Below, one piece after another: positions 45,776 to 57,974 of a stretch of 64,000 nt of DNA. Numbering within the stretch: the first letter of the stretch is position 1; each line of letters opens with the position of its first letter. Both the position numbers and the translations under genes were made by a program. The notes under the pieces are model-generated. The model saw nothing but the letters and a program-made list of their open reading frames with translations. It did not search any database and was not told where the DNA came from. Origin of the DNA: Marinitoga piezophila KA3 (GTDB lineage: Bacteria; Thermotogota; Thermotogae; Petrotogales; Petrotogaceae); contig NC_016751.1 in assembly GCF_000255135.1 (NCBI RefSeq), positions 1,736,001 to 1,800,000 on the forward strand, read 5' to 3'.

Positions 45776-45793
45776 ACCCCCTTAACAGGGGGT
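45776..45793 (+). other. Small hairpin between rpmG and secE
   Basis: ACCCCC / GGGGGT arms with a 6-nt loop, without a following T-tract. Probably an RNA processing or stabilising stem rather than a terminator. Confidence 0.4.
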
Positions 45794-45819
45794 CATGATT
45801 AAATTCTGGGGGTGTTTTG

Positions 45820-46047
45820 ATGTCAAAGTTCTGGATATTCCTTAGCTCAGTATGGCAGGAAGCAAAAAAAGTAAAATGGCCAAATAAAAAAGAAGCATTA
45901 ACATCAACATTAATAGTTGTTGCGATATTGATATTTGTATCAGTTTATTTGTTCTTAATTGATTATGGGTTCTTAAACTTATTTACTAAATTCATATATC
46001 CCTTAATTGGTATAAAGACAGGAATGGGAACCGGATCAACTCAATGA
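45820..46047 (+). CDS. secE: Preprotein translocase subunit SecE
   Basis: 75-residue single-span membrane subunit of the SecYEG channel. The conserved amphipathic helix EAKKVKWPNKKEA (about 14-26) precedes a hydrophobic span (about 29-50). A short C-terminal extension reaches past the membrane (FIYPLIGIKTGMGTGSTQ). The ATG at 45820 is preferred, with GGGGGTG upstream. A TTG three bases earlier also exists. Directly precedes nusG as in most bacteria. Confidence 0.95.
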   Translation: MSKFWIFLSSVWQEAKKVKWPNKKEALTSTLIVVAILIFVSVYLFLIDYGFLNLFTKFIYPLIGIKTGMGTGSTQ

Positions 46048-46068
46048 TAAAAAAGCAGGTGGATAATA

Positions 46069-47127
46069 ATGCGTAAAAAATGGTATATTTTGCAAACTTT
46101 TTCAGGAATGGAGAATAAAGTAAAAGAATTAATTGAAGAAAAAGCCAGATTGTTTGAAAAGGAGAAGTTCTTTGGTAAAATTCTTATTCCTGAAGAAAGT
46201 GAAATAGACTTAACAAATAAAAAAGTTGATAGAATTGTTGTTGAAAAAGATGCGATAATTCATGTAAAAAATGGCGATAATGTCAAAAAAGGTGATATTA
46301 TTGCTGAAGAGCCGGAAGTAATAGTAAAAAGATCAGGAGTTATTTCTGAAATAAAAAATTTTAGAAGAATAATTATTGAAACAAAAGATAGAAAGTATTT
46401 AAAAGATTATACAATACCAGAAAGTGCAAAAATAATGGGAGGATTAAAAATTAATACTCCTGTAGAGATAGGAATGCCTCTTGCAGCAGAGGGAGGATAT
46501 GAATCAGCTTTTGATGGTACTGTTGTAGCTGTTGAAAAATTAAAAAGAATAGTTGTAAGTACTGATGATCATGGTGAAGATTTATACTATATATATAAAG
46601 ATAATTTTGATTCAGCTGCTTTTAGAAAAGGGACATATGTAGAAAAAGGTCAAATGTTATCAAATAAAAAAGAATTTAAAGCAAAATCTTCTGGTAAGGT
46701 TGAAATTAGAGATTTTGGATCATGGAAACAGATAATTATATTAAAAACAAGAATATCCAGGTTATTTCCGGGTTATATGTTTATTGAAATGATTTTAAAC
46801 AAAGAAACACAGGAAATGGTAAAAAATATTCCATATGTAATAAACTTTATAAATATAGGCGGAACGCCTGTGCAATTGAAAAATAAAGAAGTAAAAGCTT
46901 TATTAAGATTAACAGGTGAAGAATCATATGAAGTAAAAGAAAGTAAAATAAGAGTTGATTATGAAGTTGGAGAACATGTAAGAATAATAAATGGTCCATT
47001 TGAATTCTTTACAGGTAAAATTACAGAAATTGATTTACATAAACAAACTGTTAAAGTAACAATTAATATGTTTGGTAGAGAAACAGATGTAGAATTAGGT
47101 TTAACTGAAATAGAAAAAATTAGCTAA
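46069..47127 (+). CDS. nusG: Transcription factor NusG with Thermotoga-type inserted domain
   Basis: 352 residues against about 180 in E. coli. The NGN domain starts MRKKWYILQTFSGMENKV and resumes at about 228 with RLFPGYMFIEM. Between about residues 45 and 227 lies an insertion with two beta-rich segments (VKNGDNVKKGDIIAEEPEV and GMPLAAEGGYESAFDGTV). This is the domain II known from Thermotoga maritima NusG. The KOW domain closes the protein (YEVGEHVRIINGPFEFFTG). NusG binds RNA polymerase to aid elongation and couple to Rho or the ribosome. In Thermotoga the protein is reported to be self-inhibited by domain contacts. Confidence 0.96.
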   Translation: MRKKWYILQTFSGMENKVKELIEEKARLFEKEKFFGKILIPEESEIDLTNKKVDRIVVEKDAIIHVKNGDNVKKGDIIAEEPEVIVKRSGVISEIKNFRRIIIETKDRKYLKDYTIPESAKIMGGLKINTPVEIGMPLAAEGGYESAFDGTVVAVEKLKRIVVSTDDHGEDLYYIYKDNFDSAAFRKGTYVEKGQMLSNKKEFKAKSSGKVEIRDFGSWKQIIILKTRISRLFPGYMFIEMILNKETQEMVKNIPYVINFINIGGTPVQLKNKEVKALLRLTGEESYEVKESKIRVDYEVGEHVRIINGPFEFFTGKITEIDLHKQTVKVTINMFGRETDVELGLTEIEKIS

Positions 47128-47172
47128 TAAGTGGGAGGGTTATCCCGCTAATACCACGAAGGAGGGAACATT

Positions 47173-47601
47173 ATGGCAAAAAAAGTTGCAAGGGTAGTTA
47201 AATTGCAATTACCTGCAGGTAAAGCCACACCTGCGCCACCAGTTGGTCCTGCATTAGGTCAGCATGGTGTAAACTTGATGGAATTCTGTAAAAAATTCAA
47301 CGCAGCAACAGCTGATAAAGCTGGAATGATTATTCCTGTTGAAATTACAGTATTTGAAGACAGATCATTTACATTTACATTGAAAACCCCCCCAGCTTCC
47401 TTCTTGATCTTACAGGCAGCTGGACTTAAAAAAGGTGCAAACAACCCAGGAAGAGAAATTGTTGGAAAGATCACAACAACACAGGTAAAAGAAATCGCAG
47501 AAATCAAGATGCCCGACTTAAACGCAAGAACAATTGAAGCTGCAATGGAAATAATAAAAGGTACAGCAAGAAACATGGGCATCGAAGTAGTAGAAGGTTA
47601 A
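47173..47601 (+). CDS. rplK: 50S ribosomal protein L11
   Basis: 142 residues, complete. The N-terminal [31 protein letters not shown] (quoted in two parts: [14 protein letters not shown] and [14 protein letters not shown]) and the C-terminal rRNA-binding domain are conserved. It forms the GTPase-associated centre with 23S rRNA. GGAGGG precedes the ATG. Start of the rplKAJL group. Confidence 0.97.
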   Translation: MAKKVARVVKLQLPAGKATPAPPVGPALGQHGVNLMEFCKKFNAATADKAGMIIPVEITVFEDRSFTFTLKTPPASFLILQAAGLKKGANNPGREIVGKITTTQVKEIAEIKMPDLNARTIEAAMEIIKGTARNMGIEVVEG

Positions 47602-47615
47602 GGGGGTGTATGTGA

Positions 47616-48317
47616 ATGTCAAGACATGGTAAAAGATACTTAGAAGCAAGAAAATTAATTGATAGAGAAAAATTCTATTCACTTGATGAAGCATTAGAAT
47701 TATTACCAAAAATTGCAACTGCAAAATTCGATGAAAGTGTTGAATTACATATAATTCTTGGAATTGATCCAAGAAAAAGTGATCAGCAGGTAAGAGGTAA
47801 CATCTCATTACCACATGGAACAGGTAAAAATGTAAGAGTTCTTGTTTTCGCTAAAGGTGAAAAAGTTAAGGAAGCATTAGATGCTGGTGCTGATTATGCA
47901 GGATCAGACGAATTAATTCAGAAAATCAACGAAGGTTGGACAGACTTTGATGTTGCAATTGCAACACCTGATATGATGAGAGAAATTGGAAGATTAGGTA
48001 AAGTATTAGGTCCAAGAGGATTAATGCCATCACCAAAAGGTGGAACAGTAACAAATGATGTTGCTGATGCAGTAAAAGAATTTAAAGCTGGTAAAATTGA
48101 AGTTAGAAACGATAAAACAGGTAACTTACATGTTGCTGTAGGTAAAAAATCATTTGAACCAGCAAAATTAAAAGAAAATATCGTTGAAGCATTACAACAA
48201 ATAGAAAAAATGAGACCATCAGCAGCTAAAGGTAAATTTATCAGAAAAGTTTCTTTAGCACCTACAATGGGTCCTGGAATGAAAATAAACGTTTCAGAGT
48301 TTTTAACTGAAAAGTAA
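47616..48317 (+). CDS. rplA: 50S ribosomal protein L1
   Basis: 233 residues, usual length. [15 protein letters not shown] at the N-terminus, [17 protein letters not shown] (about 130) and the C-terminal [18 protein letters not shown] are the family's rRNA-contacting parts. It lies 14 bp after rplK with AAGGGGGTG upstream. L1 represses its own operon in many bacteria by binding its leader. Confidence 0.98.
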   Translation: MSRHGKRYLEARKLIDREKFYSLDEALELLPKIATAKFDESVELHIILGIDPRKSDQQVRGNISLPHGTGKNVRVLVFAKGEKVKEALDAGADYAGSDELIQKINEGWTDFDVAIATPDMMREIGRLGKVLGPRGLMPSPKGGTVTNDVADAVKEFKAGKIEVRNDKTGNLHVAVGKKSFEPAKLKENIVEALQQIEKMRPSAAKGKFIRKVSLAPTMGPGMKINVSEFLTEK

Positions 48318-48335
48318 TAATTATTGGTTATAATA

Positions 48336-48473
48336 CCTCAGGAAATAAATAGTACTGAAGACAGCAGGTAATATTATAATGTGGTGAAAACCCGCCTGCC
48401 GAGGTACGCTGAAGATAAAACAATAAATGTTTTAGTCCTTCTGCGGTCCTCGTCAGGACCGCAGATTTTTTTT
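48336..48473 (+). promoter_or_regulatory. L10 leader with attenuator (rplJL control)
   Basis: The 173-bp gap between rplA and rplJ contains an ACCTC (48335) / GAGGT (48411) closing helix enclosing stem-rich sequence, the expected shape of the ribosomal L10(L12)4-binding leader. It is followed by a perfect terminator-like stem, CTGCGGTCCT / AGGACCGCAG (48441-48464), and eight T's. Binding of L10 is inferred from family knowledge. Confidence 0.8.
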
Positions 48474-48490
48474 GGAGGAGGTGCGATTCG

Positions 48491-49039
48491 GTGTTAACAA
48501 GAGCTCAAAAAGCAGAAATGCTCAAAGAATTAGAAAGTGCATTTAAAGATTCTTCAATAGTTGTTTTCGTAGATTTTAAAGGTATGTCTGTTGCTGAATC
48601 AAATGATTTCAGAACAGATTTGTTCAAAAAATTCGAAGACAAGGTTGTATTCAGGGTTTATAGAAATGCATTGATAAAAACAGCTATTAAAAATGCAGGT
48701 TTAAACCTTGAAGACTATGAAGAATTCTTAAATGGTAACACAGCTTTACTTTACACAAAGGAAGCTGATCCAATTGAAACATTAAAAGTATTGGTAGAAT
48801 TCAAGAAAAAATTAAAGAAGGATACACCAGCTATTAAAGCAGGTATTCTTGAAGGAAAACTCTTCACACCAGAAGAAGCAGAAGAATTGGCAAAACTTCC
48901 ATCAAAGGAACAGTTGCTTGCTATGCTTGTTGGTGGCTTAAATGCTCCTATTTCAGGTTTGGTTGGTGCATTAAGCGGTATCTTGAGAAAGTTCGTATAT
49001 GCTTTAAACGCTATTAAAGAAGAAAAAGAAAAACAATAA
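48491..49039 (+). CDS. rplJ: 50S ribosomal protein L10
   Basis: 182 residues. It anchors L7/L12 dimers to the ribosome stalk. N-terminal [28 protein letters not shown] (RNA contact) and the C-terminal helix that binds L12 are seen. GTG start with GGAGGAGGTG about ten bases upstream. Preceded by an attenuator leader. Confidence 0.97.
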   Translation: MLTRAQKAEMLKELESAFKDSSIVVFVDFKGMSVAESNDFRTDLFKKFEDKVVFRVYRNALIKTAIKNAGLNLEDYEEFLNGNTALLYTKEADPIETLKVLVEFKKKLKKDTPAIKAGILEGKLFTPEEAEELAKLPSKEQLLAMLVGGLNAPISGLVGALSGILRKFVYALNAIKEEKEKQ

Positions 49040-49067
49040 TTTAAATATTTTCAGGAGGTGTTTTGGA

Positions 49068-49451
49068 ATGACAAGAGAAGAATTAATTCAAGCAATTAAA
49101 GAAATGACAGTAGCAGAATTAGCAGAATTAGTAAAGGCATTAGAAGATGAATTTGGAGTATCAGCAGCAGCACCAGTTGCAGTTGCAGCAGCACCAGTAG
49201 CAGGTGGAGCAGCTCCAGCAGCAGAAGAAAAAGATTCATTTGATGTTGTATTAAAGAGCTTCGGTGCAAAGAAAATAAACGTAATTAAAGTAGTTAGAGA
49301 AATTACAGGATTAGGTCTTAAAGAAGCAAAAGACTTAGTAGAAAAAGCAGGAACACCAGACGCAGTAGTTAAAGAAGGAGCTTCAAAAGACGAAGCAGAA
49401 GAATTAAAGAAAAAATTAGAAGAAGCTGGCGCAGAAGTAGAATTGAAGTAA
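49068..49451 (+). CDS. rplL: 50S ribosomal protein L7/L12
   Basis: 127 residues. N-terminal dimerisation helices ([15 protein letters not shown]), an Ala/Pro-rich hinge (about residues 33-55) and the C-terminal factor-binding domain with [22 protein letters not shown] precedes the ATG. The multi-copy stalk protein recruits translation GTPases. Confidence 0.98.
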   Translation: MTREELIQAIKEMTVAELAELVKALEDEFGVSAAAPVAVAAAPVAGGAAPAAEEKDSFDVVLKSFGAKKINVIKVVREITGLGLKEAKDLVEKAGTPDAVVKEGASKDEAEELKKKLEEAGAEVELK

Positions 49452-49491
49452 TTTCTTAAAGAAAAATAAACTTTTATATGATATAATTGTT

Positions 49492-49517
49492 CCGCATCAG
49501 ACTAACGTCTGATGCGG
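49492..49517 (+). terminator. Hairpin between rplL and rpoB (partial terminator or processing site)
   Basis: Perfect 11-bp stem CCGCATCAGAC / GTCTGATGCGG with a 4-nt TAAC loop, followed only by TATTGTTTTG. The weak T-tract suggests attenuation, as between these genes in other bacteria, rather than full termination. Confidence 0.65.
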
Positions 49518-49561
49518 TATTGTTTTGCTAATAAAATTTCAGGAAGACGAGGTGATTCTTT

Positions 49562-52500
49562 GTGAACACCCGGGTGTTAAAAGTGGGTAAAAGAGAAAGG
49601 CATTTTTTTGGTAAGGTAAAGGAAGATTTAAACCTTTATCATGATTTGTTGGAGATTCAGCTTAACTCCTATGAATGGTTTATTAAACATGGAGTTAAAG
49701 AGGTGCTTGATAAATATGCACCAATTACCGTTGAATTAAAAGGGAAGAGAAAAGCAAAAATCTCGCTTGAATTTACAGATGTATGGATTGAAGATCCGCT
49801 TTTTGAGGAAATGGAATGTAAGGAAAAAGGACTTTCTTACGTAGTTCCTCTAAAAGCAAAAATAAGAATAACAGATCACAGTACTGGGGAAATCATTGAA
49901 CCCAGTGATTCGTTATTTTTTGGGAATATTCCAAAGATTACAGATAGAAGCACCTTTATTATCAATGGTGCGGAGAGGGTAGTAGTTAACCAGCTTGTTA
50001 GATCGCCTGGTGTATACTTTGTTAGTGAAGAACAAAAAAGCGTGAAACAAACAAGACCACATTTTGTAGCTCATTTCCTTCCTGTAAAAGGGGCATGGCT
50101 TGAAATAATATACAATCCAAATCCAGGTAAAGATTTCTTACAAATTAGAATCGATAGAAAAAGAAAATTCAATTACTTCCTATTCTTAAGGGCTTTGGGT
50201 TACGACTCAGATTTAGCTTTGTTAGATCTCTATCCAGAAACAATTAGTTTAAATTATGATCTAACAGAATATATTGAAAGAGGCGTAACAATCCTTTCAG
50301 ACATAAAAGTTCCAGAAGGCTCAGAATTATACAAAGAAACAAAAACATTTAGAGGAGTAAAATTAACAGAAAAAATAGTTGAAATGCTCTTAGATTTAAA
50401 TGTAACAGAAATAAAAGTTGCACATATTGTAGCGCAAAATACACTTGAAATGTTTAAAAAATCATATGAATCAGATGGAAATTTATTAACTCCTGAAGAA
50501 GCTTATAAAGAATTATTCAAAAAACTCAGACCTGGTGAAATTCCAAGAGTTAATATAGCTACAGATTACATAAATAATCTCTACTTTAATCCTAATACAT
50601 TCGATTTCTCATTAATTGGTAGAAAGAAAATCGTCAACAGAATGGGCGATGTATACAGGAAATATTTAATAGAAGTAGAGGGAAAAGATATAGATAAAAG
50701 TGAAGATGTAGAATATCCTCATAAAGATGAAAAAACATTAACAAAACTCGACTTAATTCTTGCATCAAGACATTTACTTGAAATGAAAAATAACCCGGAA
50801 CTCCTTGATACAAGAGATCATCTTGGTAATAAACGTGTAAGATCAGTTGGGGAATTAATGCAAATTGAATTTGAAAGATCATTCTCAAAAATGCTTCCTG
50901 TGTTGAATGAAAAATTAAGTATAGTTCAAAATATACAAAAATTAAATCCAAATACTCTCGTTAATTCAAGAGCTATTATGACAACAATAAATCAATTCTT
51001 TGCAACAAGTCAGTTATCGCAGTTTATGGACCAGGTAAATCCCCTTTCTGAATTAACACATAAAAGAAGATTATCAGCAATAGGTCCGGGCGGTTTAAAG
51101 AGAGAACATGCAAAGTTTGAAGTTAGGGACGTTCACCATTCACATTATGGAAGAATGTGTCCTATTGAAACACCAGAAGGTGCCAATATCGGTTTAATTA
51201 CTTCATTGGCAATTCTTTCAAGGGTTGATGAATTTGGATTCCTTGAAACACCATATTATAAAGTAAAAGATGGTAAGGTTTTATATGATAAAGGAGTATA
51301 TTGGTTAACTGCAGATCAGGAAGAAGAAAAAATAATTGCTCCTGCATCTGTTGAAATAGATGAAAATGGAATGATTAAAGCTGAATATGTTGAAATTAGG
51401 CATGCCGGTAAAGTTACATATGTTCATAGAGAAGATGTAGAATTTATAGCAGTAACTCCAAAACAGATTGTATCTGTTTCAACATCATTAATACCATTCC
51501 TTGAACACGATGATGCTAACCGTGCGTTGATGGGTTCAAACATGCAGAGACAGGCAGTACCTTTAATGATTACAGAAGCACCATTTGTTGGGACAGGTGT
51601 TGAATGGTTAGCAGCAAGGGATTCAGGTTATGTAATTAAGGCAAAACATAGAGGAAAGGTTTCATACGTAGATGCTAAAACAATAATAATAAATAGAATA
51701 GATGAAGAAGGAAATGAAATATTAGATAAAAATGGAAATCCAGTTCAGGACAAATATACATTATGGAAATTCATAAGATCAAACCAGGATACAACAGTAA
51801 ATCAAAGACCAATTGTTGAAATGGGTGAAGTTGTAGAAAAAGGAGATCCAATTGCAGATGGTCCTGCAATAGATATGGGAGAATTAGCACTTGGTAAAAA
51901 TGTTCTTGTAGCATTTATGCCATGGGAAGGATACAACTTCGAAGATGCTATCCTTGTTAATGAAGAACTACTTGAAAGGGATACATTTACATCATTACAT
52001 ATAGAAGTATATGAAACAAAAGCAATGGATACACAACTTGGTCCAGAAGAAATTACAGCAGATATTCCTAACGTAAAGAAAGAGTCATTAAGAAACCTCG
52101 ATGAAAACGGTATTGTAAGAGTTGGTGCATATGTAACTTCAGGTGATATACTTGTTGGTAAAGTTACACCAAGAGGAGAATCAGAAACATCACCAGAAGA
52201 AAAACTCATAAGATCCGTTTTTGGAGATAGAGGTAAGGATGTAAAAGATACATCATTAACAGTACCTCATGGAATTGAAGGTAGAGTTATTGATGTTAAA
52301 GTATATACAAGAAAAGATATTCCAGATTTAGAAACAGGTGTAAATCAATACGTAAAAGTTTATATAGCTTCAAAGAAAACATTAAATGTTGGAGATAAAT
52401 TGGCAGGGCGTCACGGTAATAAGGGTGTTGTTTCAAACATCTTGAGAAAAGAAGATATGCCATTCCTGCCAAATGGAAAGCCAATTGAAATGATCCTTAG

Positions 52501-53170
52501 TCCTTTAGGGGTTCCATCACGTATGAACCTTGGGCAGGTTTTAGAAATGCACCTTGGTTGGTTAGCAAAATTAACAGGAAGACATTTTGCAACACCAATA
52601 TTTGATGGTGCAAAAGAATATGAAATAATGGAAGAATTATATAAAGCAAGAAAAAACAACAGAATGGACGAATTAGATGCAGTTCGTAAAGAATATGGTC
52701 TTGATCTTGGTGACGATCCAAAAACAGAAAGTGGAAAGATCGTATTAAGAGATGGAAGAACAGGAGAACCATTTGATTATCCTATTGCAATAGGATATAT
52801 GTACATGTTAAGACTTGTGCATATTGCGAAAGATAAAATGCACGCACGTTCTACAGGTCCATATTCATTAATTCACCAGCAACCACTTGGAGGTAAAGCT
52901 CACTTTGGTGGTCAGAGATTTGGTGAAATGGAAGTTTGGGCTTTGGAAGCATATGGTGCAGCACATACATTAACAGAAATGCTTACATACAAATCAGATG
53001 ATATTAAAGGAAGAAATGAAGTATATAAAGCAATCTTAAATGGTAAGAATTTACCTGATCCTGGAATTCCAGAAAGTTTCAAAGTTCTTGTAAAGGAATT
53101 ACAGGGATTAATGCTCGATGTTCGTTTGTATGATGAGGACGGTAACGAATTAGATGTTGACAAATTATAA
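49562..53170 (+). CDS. rpoB: RNA polymerase beta subunit
   Basis: 1202 residues, shorter than E. coli beta (1342) because the lineage-specific insertions of enterobacteria are absent. GTG start after GAGGTGATT. Recognisable are SPGVYF, the rifampicin-pocket region [20 protein letters not shown] with [27 protein letters not shown], and the C-terminal [19 protein letters not shown]. In the resistance segment no atypical residue stands out by eye. Forms the core enzyme with the neighbouring rpoC product. It precedes rpoC by 23 bp. Confidence 0.99.
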   Translation: MNTRVLKVGKRERHFFGKVKEDLNLYHDLLEIQLNSYEWFIKHGVKEVLDKYAPITVELKGKRKAKISLEFTDVWIEDPLFEEMECKEKGLSYVVPLKAKIRITDHSTGEIIEPSDSLFFGNIPKITDRSTFIINGAERVVVNQLVRSPGVYFVSEEQKSVKQTRPHFVAHFLPVKGAWLEIIYNPNPGKDFLQIRIDRKRKFNYFLFLRALGYDSDLALLDLYPETISLNYDLTEYIERGVTILSDIKVPEGSELYKETKTFRGVKLTEKIVEMLLDLNVTEIKVAHIVAQNTLEMFKKSYESDGNLLTPEEAYKELFKKLRPGEIPRVNIATDYINNLYFNPNTFDFSLIGRKKIVNRMGDVYRKYLIEVEGKDIDKSEDVEYPHKDEKTLTKLDLILASRHLLEMKNNPELLDTRDHLGNKRVRSVGELMQIEFERSFSKMLPVLNEKLSIVQNIQKLNPNTLVNSRAIMTTINQFFATSQLSQFMDQVNPLSELTHKRRLSAIGPGGLKREHAKFEVRDVHHSHYGRMCPIETPEGANIGLITSLAILSRVDEFGFLETPYYKVKDGKVLYDKGVYWLTADQEEEKIIAPASVEIDENGMIKAEYVEIRHAGKVTYVHREDVEFIAVTPKQIVSVSTSLIPFLEHDDANRALMGSNMQRQAVPLMITEAPFVGTGVEWLAARDSGYVIKAKHRGKVSYVDAKTIIINRIDEEGNEILDKNGNPVQDKYTLWKFIRSNQDTTVNQRPIVEMGEVVEKGDPIADGPAIDMGELALGKNVLVAFMPWEGYNFEDAILVNEELLERDTFTSLHIEVYETKAMDTQLGPEEITADIPNVKKESLRNLDENGIVRVGAYVTSGDILVGKVTPRGESETSPEEKLIRSVFGDRGKDVKDTSLTVPHGIEGRVIDVKVYTRKDIPDLETGVNQYVKVYIASKKTLNVGDKLAGRHGNKGVVSNILRKEDMPFLPNGKPIEMILSPLGVPSRMNLGQVLEMHLGWLAKLTGRHFATPIFDGAKEYEIMEELYKARKNNRMDELDAVRKEYGLDLGDDPKTESGKIVLRDGRTGEPFDYPIAIGYMYMLRLVHIAKDKMHARSTGPYSLIHQQPLGGKAHFGGQRFGEMEVWALEAYGAAHTLTEMLTYKSDDIKGRNEVYKAILNGKNLPDPGIPESFKVLVKELQGLMLDVRLYDEDGNELDVDKL

Positions 53171-53193
53171 AATCCCCTCAAGGAGGGTAAAGC

Positions 53194-56100
53194 ATGGGTA
53201 AAATGACTTCTTCTTTCAAAAGGAAAATCGCAAAAATAAAGGTAGGTATAGCTTCACCAGAAAGAATTAGAGAATGGTCATTTGGTGAAGTAAAAAAACC
53301 AGAAACTATTAATCACAGAACATTTAAACCAGAAAGAGATGGACTTTTCTGTGAAAAAATATTTGGTCCTGTAAAGGATTACGAATGTAACTGTGGAAGA
53401 TATAAAGGTAAAAAGTATGAAGGTACAGTATGTGAAAAGTGTGGAGTTAGAGTAGAGTCAAAAGAAGCCAGAAGAAGAAAAATGGGGCATATTGAATTAG
53501 CTGCCCCTGTAGTACATATCTGGTTCTTAAAATCATCTCCATCTATTTTATCAATATTATTAAATATACCTGTAAAAGAATTGGAAAACATAATCTACTA
53601 CGGATCAAAAAGGGTAGTAGAAAAAATATGGCTTATTACAGATCCAAAAGACACAGATATGTTCGATTATGGAGATCTTCTCCATAATACAGAGTATGAA
53701 ATATTTAAAGAAAAAATGGATTTTGATGTTGAACAGGCAGTAAAAGTATTACATGTAAAAGAAAAACCTGTTGCTAAAAGATCCGGGGTAGTAAGCATTG
53801 AAACAGAACTTACACAGACAAAACATGAAATCACATGGGTTAAAATAAAAGATGAAAACGGTGTAGAAGAAAAATGGCCAATCTTTGAAGGTGCAACATT
53901 ATACGTAGAAGATGGTGAAGAAGTAGAAGAAGGAACACAACTTGCAGATACATTCTTATATGAAGAAGAAATATTAACAGCAAGCGAATATTTAATATTT
54001 GAACAATTCTATCCATCAGCAATAGAAATAGAAAGAGATATAGAAAGAGATACACCTATACTTGTAATTACAGAAATTGATCCTGAAATTCAGGAAGAAA
54101 TTGGAAAAGGTATAGGTAGCACATTATTACAGGAAGAATATGAAGCATATAAAGAGTTATATCATGACAGAATAACAGCTGATTATGGTGGAGAAGCAAT
54201 AAAGAAGCTTCTTAGAAGTTTAGATTTACATGAATTAAAGATTCAGCTTGAATCAGAGTTATCAAAATTAGACAAGAAAAGCGCAAAAGCTTTAAAATTA
54301 TTAAAAAGATTAAAGGTTGTAAAAGACTTCTTAAAATCAGGTAATAAACCTGAATGGATGATTATAGAAGCATTGCCAGTAGTTCCGCCAGATATCAGAC
54401 CATTAATTCAAATAGATGGTGGAAGATTTGCAGCTACAGACTTAAACGACTTATACAGAAGAGTTATCAATAGAAATAACAGATTACAAAAATTATTTGA
54501 AATAGAAGCACCAGAAATAATTGTTAGAAATGAAAAGAGAATTCTCCAGCAGGCAGTAGATTCATTAATCTACAATGGCCGTGTTGGAAAAGCTATGACA
54601 GATAGAAGTGGAAGGCCTTTAAGATCATTGACAGATTTAATTAAAGGTAAAAAAGGAAGATTCAGAAGAAATCTTCTTGGAAAACGTGTGGATTACTCAG
54701 GAAGGGCTGTTATTGTTGTTGGTCCTGAATTAAAAATCCATGAATGTGGTCTTCCAAAGAAAATGGCAATGGAATTATTCAAGCCGTTTGTTCTCAATAA
54801 ATTACTTAAAGATTCAAATGCATCAAGTAAAAACGCAAGAAAATTAAAGAAAACAATTATTGAAAAGGAAATGCCAGAAGCATGGGAAATGCTTGAAGAA
54901 GTAATAAAAGGTCATCCTGTATTATTAAACAGGGCACCTACATTGCATAGAATTTCAATTCAGGCATTTATCCCAAGATTAATTGAAGGTAATTCAATAC
55001 AGTTACATCCATTGGTATGTCCTCCATTTAACGCAGACTTTGACGGAGACCAGATGGCTGTACACGTACCGCTTTCAAATATAGCTCAAGCTGAAGCTAA
55101 ATTCTTGATGTTATCAAGATACAATATCATATCACCTGCAAATGGAAAACCAATATCCATGCCAGGTAAAGATATGATAGCTGGTGCATATTACCTTACA
55201 ACAGTTGATCCAAAATACTTTGAATCAAGAAAATTACCTTCAAATATAAAAGACTTTGAAAATAAAGACACAATAAAATATTTATTTAATGATGAATTAC
55301 ACGCATTATACGTTCATGAATATGAAAAGGTAATAAAAAATGAAATAGTTGTTGAAGATAATGAATTGAGATGGGAAAAACCAACACTCATACTCCATGA
55401 ACCAATTGGATTGTATCTTGACGGAAAATTAATCAAGACAACAGTTGGAAGATTGATCTTCAAGGAAATATTGCCAGAACCAATTGGAAGATTTAATCCA
55501 GATTTCAACAAAATATACAAGAAAAAAGAAATCAAAAATCTTATATTCGATACATTTAAATACCATGGAATTGACAGAACAGCAGACTTGCTTGATGATA
55601 TTAAATTCTTAGGATTCCACTATGCAACATTATCAGGATTAACAATATCTGTAAGGGATATAGTAGAACCAAAAGAAAGAATAGAAATTATCAAAAAGTC
55701 AGAACAAATAGTTATGGAAATTGAAAAGTATTATGAAGAAGGTTACCTTACAGATGATCAAAGATATAAAGAAGTAGTTAAAGTCTGGGAAAAGACAATA
55801 GCGGACGTTACAGAAGTAACAAGTAAAGAATTTAGAAAATATCCATTTAATCCTGTATGGATGATGGTTGACTCCGGTGCAAGGGGTAACATTGACCAGT
55901 TAAAACAGCTTGCAGGTATGAGGGGTCTTATGGCTGATCCATCAGGTAAAGTTATTGAGTTACCTATTAAATCAAACTTTAGAAATGGTCTTTCTGAACT
56001 TGAATTCTTTATTTCAACACACGGAGCTAGAAAAGGTTCTGCAGATACAGCATTAAGAACATCTACAGCAGGTTACCTTACAAGAAGACTTGTAGACGTT

Positions 56101-57930
56101 GCACAATCAATTACAGTAACAGAACCAGATTGTGGAACATCAAAGGGTATAGAAGCAAGAGAATTAATAGCAGACGGATTGAGAATAGAAAAACTTGCAG
56201 ATTATCTCTTTGGTAGAGTACTTGCATCAGATGTTGTAGACCCTGTAACAGATGAAATAATTGTAAATCCAACAACAGGAAAGAAATATGTAAAAGATGT
56301 AATGTTAGATGAAGAAGATGCAGAATTCCTTGCAAATTACAGATCAACAATTCCTGTTTATGAAGTACATGAAAAATTAAGCGTAGATAAAATCAATCTT
56401 TACTTATACAATATTCTCAATAGTGATGTCCTTGTTGATGGAGAATTATTATATGCAAAAGGAACAGTAATAGACAATGATATAATAGTTTCATTAAAAC
56501 AGCATAATATAAAAGAAGTTGATGTAAAAGAATATAAAGTAGTTAATTTCGTTCATGTAGGTGATGCAATTAAAGTTGAAGATGAAAACGGAAAGATTAT
56601 CACACTTGCAAATTATCAGGAAAAAATTGATGCTGATACAGCAAGAAAATTAGAAAGATATAATATAGAAACAATAGAGGTAAGACCTTCAATCTATGTA
56701 AGATCAATCTTAACCTGTGAGGCAGAACATGGTGTTTGTGCTAAATGTTATGGTATGGATCTTTCAAACCACAAAATAGTAAATATAGGTGAATCTGTAG
56801 GTATCATAGCAGCACAGTCTATAGGTGAACCTGGAACACAGCTTACAATGAGAACATTCCATACAGGGGGTATTGCTACAGCAGGTGATATTACTCAGGG
56901 TCTTCCAAGAGCAGAAGAATTATTTGAAGCAAGAAAGAACTTAAAAGGTCCTGAAGCAGAATTCTCAACAGTAAAAGGTATAGTAAGAAAAGTGAACAGA
57001 GATGAAAAAGGAAGACTTGTAATTATTGTTGAAGATCTAAAAGGAGAACTATATACATATATAGCAGATCCTAAGGTTAAACCAACAGTAAATGAAGGTG
57101 ACAAGGTTGAACCTGGCTACAGATTAACTTCAGGTAATATAAAACCAAGAAGATTACTTGAAGAGCTTGGTGCGGAAGTAACCTTTGATTACCTATTAAA
57201 AGAAATTAAAAAGATATATGCTGAACAGGGTGTTGAAATTCACGATAAACACTTTGAAATAATAATCAAACAAATGTTCAACAAAGTTGAAATAACATAT
57301 GCTGGAGATACAGACTTTATGCCAAAAGACCTTGTAAACCTCAAAACAGTTGAAAAGGTAAACAAACAAATCTATGAAGCAAATAAAAAGGTTGAAGAAA
57401 ACAGAGAAATGGCAATAGGTAAAAAATTAGCAGAAAAAATCATTGTAAAAGTTGATGAAGAGAATGAAACAATAGGAGAAATAGGAGATACAGTAACAGA
57501 AGAATTATTAAATAGAATAATTGCAGCTGGAATAAAAGAAATTGAAGTATTCAAATCAGAACCTCAATTACTCGAAAATGAAGATGAAGAAATTAGGCTT
57601 GTTGGAGAAAAAGAAACATTATTAATTGCGCCAAAAGAACCAGCAAGATACGAAAGAAAACTTTTAAGAATAACAAAATCATCTCTTGAAAGAGAAGGTT
57701 GGTTAGGTGCAGCATCATTCCAGCAAACAGTTCAGGTATTAACAGAAGCAGCATTAGAAGGAAGAGAAGACTACTTATTGGGATTAAAAGAAAATGTTAT
57801 AGTTGGACAGCCAATTCCAGCTGGAACAGGATTAAAAGCATTCTTAGAATCAGAAATCTCAATATTCGAATTACCAACATATCCAACAGAAGATACAAAA
57901 ACAGATGAAAGCGAAAGCGCAGCATCATAA
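53194..57930 (+). CDS. rpoC: RNA polymerase beta' subunit with N-terminal insertion
   Basis: 1578 residues. Zinc site 1 [20 protein letters not shown] (about 66-85), the catalytic NADFDGDQ (about 611-618), zinc site 2 with [17 protein letters not shown] (about 1170), and the trigger-loop-region [16 protein letters not shown] (about 1208). Between residues about 185 and 305 there is extra sequence not in E. coli, containing barrel-like repeats ([19 protein letters not shown]). Similar insertions are known from Thermotoga beta'. GGAGGG precedes the ATG. Last gene of the transcription unit. It carries a Glu/Ser/Ala-rich tail. Confidence 0.99.
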   Translation: MGKMTSSFKRKIAKIKVGIASPERIREWSFGEVKKPETINHRTFKPERDGLFCEKIFGPVKDYECNCGRYKGKKYEGTVCEKCGVRVESKEARRRKMGHIELAAPVVHIWFLKSSPSILSILLNIPVKELENIIYYGSKRVVEKIWLITDPKDTDMFDYGDLLHNTEYEIFKEKMDFDVEQAVKVLHVKEKPVAKRSGVVSIETELTQTKHEITWVKIKDENGVEEKWPIFEGATLYVEDGEEVEEGTQLADTFLYEEEILTASEYLIFEQFYPSAIEIERDIERDTPILVITEIDPEIQEEIGKGIGSTLLQEEYEAYKELYHDRITADYGGEAIKKLLRSLDLHELKIQLESELSKLDKKSAKALKLLKRLKVVKDFLKSGNKPEWMIIEALPVVPPDIRPLIQIDGGRFAATDLNDLYRRVINRNNRLQKLFEIEAPEIIVRNEKRILQQAVDSLIYNGRVGKAMTDRSGRPLRSLTDLIKGKKGRFRRNLLGKRVDYSGRAVIVVGPELKIHECGLPKKMAMELFKPFVLNKLLKDSNASSKNARKLKKTIIEKEMPEAWEMLEEVIKGHPVLLNRAPTLHRISIQAFIPRLIEGNSIQLHPLVCPPFNADFDGDQMAVHVPLSNIAQAEAKFLMLSRYNIISPANGKPISMPGKDMIAGAYYLTTVDPKYFESRKLPSNIKDFENKDTIKYLFNDELHALYVHEYEKVIKNEIVVEDNELRWEKPTLILHEPIGLYLDGKLIKTTVGRLIFKEILPEPIGRFNPDFNKIYKKKEIKNLIFDTFKYHGIDRTADLLDDIKFLGFHYATLSGLTISVRDIVEPKERIEIIKKSEQIVMEIEKYYEEGYLTDDQRYKEVVKVWEKTIADVTEVTSKEFRKYPFNPVWMMVDSGARGNIDQLKQLAGMRGLMADPSGKVIELPIKSNFRNGLSELEFFISTHGARKGSADTALRTSTAGYLTRRLVDVAQSITVTEPDCGTSKGIEARELIADGLRIEKLADYLFGRVLASDVVDPVTDEIIVNPTTGKKYVKDVMLDEEDAEFLANYRSTIPVYEVHEKLSVDKINLYLYNILNSDVLVDGELLYAKGTVIDNDIIVSLKQHNIKEVDVKEYKVVNFVHVGDAIKVEDENGKIITLANYQEKIDADTARKLERYNIETIEVRPSIYVRSILTCEAEHGVCAKCYGMDLSNHKIVNIGESVGIIAAQSIGEPGTQLTMRTFHTGGIATAGDITQGLPRAEELFEARKNLKGPEAEFSTVKGIVRKVNRDEKGRLVIIVEDLKGELYTYIADPKVKPTVNEGDKVEPGYRLTSGNIKPRRLLEELGAEVTFDYLLKEIKKIYAEQGVEIHDKHFEIIIKQMFNKVEITYAGDTDFMPKDLVNLKTVEKVNKQIYEANKKVEENREMAIGKKLAEKIIVKVDEENETIGEIGDTVTEELLNRIIAAGIKEIEVFKSEPQLLENEDEEIRLVGEKETLLIAPKEPARYERKLLRITKSSLEREGWLGAASFQQTVQVLTEAALEGREDYLLGLKENVIVGQPIPAGTGLKAFLESEISIFELPTYPTEDTKTDESESAAS

Positions 57931-57938
57931 TAGATAAT

Positions 57939-57970
57939 AAAAAAGGCTCGGATTTTTCCGAGCCTTTTTT
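57939..57970. terminator. Bidirectional terminator between rpoC and thiB
   Basis: Fourteen-bp arms AAAAAAGGCTCGGA / TCCGAGCCTTTTTT with a 4-nt T loop, between convergent genes. Confidence 0.93.
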
Positions 57971-57974
57971 GTAA

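Noticed and set aside
45776-45793. Terminator between rpmG and secE
   Set aside because: No T-run follows, and secE has no separate promoter I can see.
46200-46750. NusG insertion as novel domain
   Set aside because: The large inserted domain is already known from Thermotoga maritima NusG.
50634-54055. Long antisense reading frames within rpoB and rpoC
   Set aside because: They are low-complexity Leu/Phe/Ser-rich shadows of the coding strand without ribosome sites.
53740-54110. RpoC insertion as novel
   Set aside because: Comparable insertions in beta' are known in the Thermotogales. Noted only in the gene entry.
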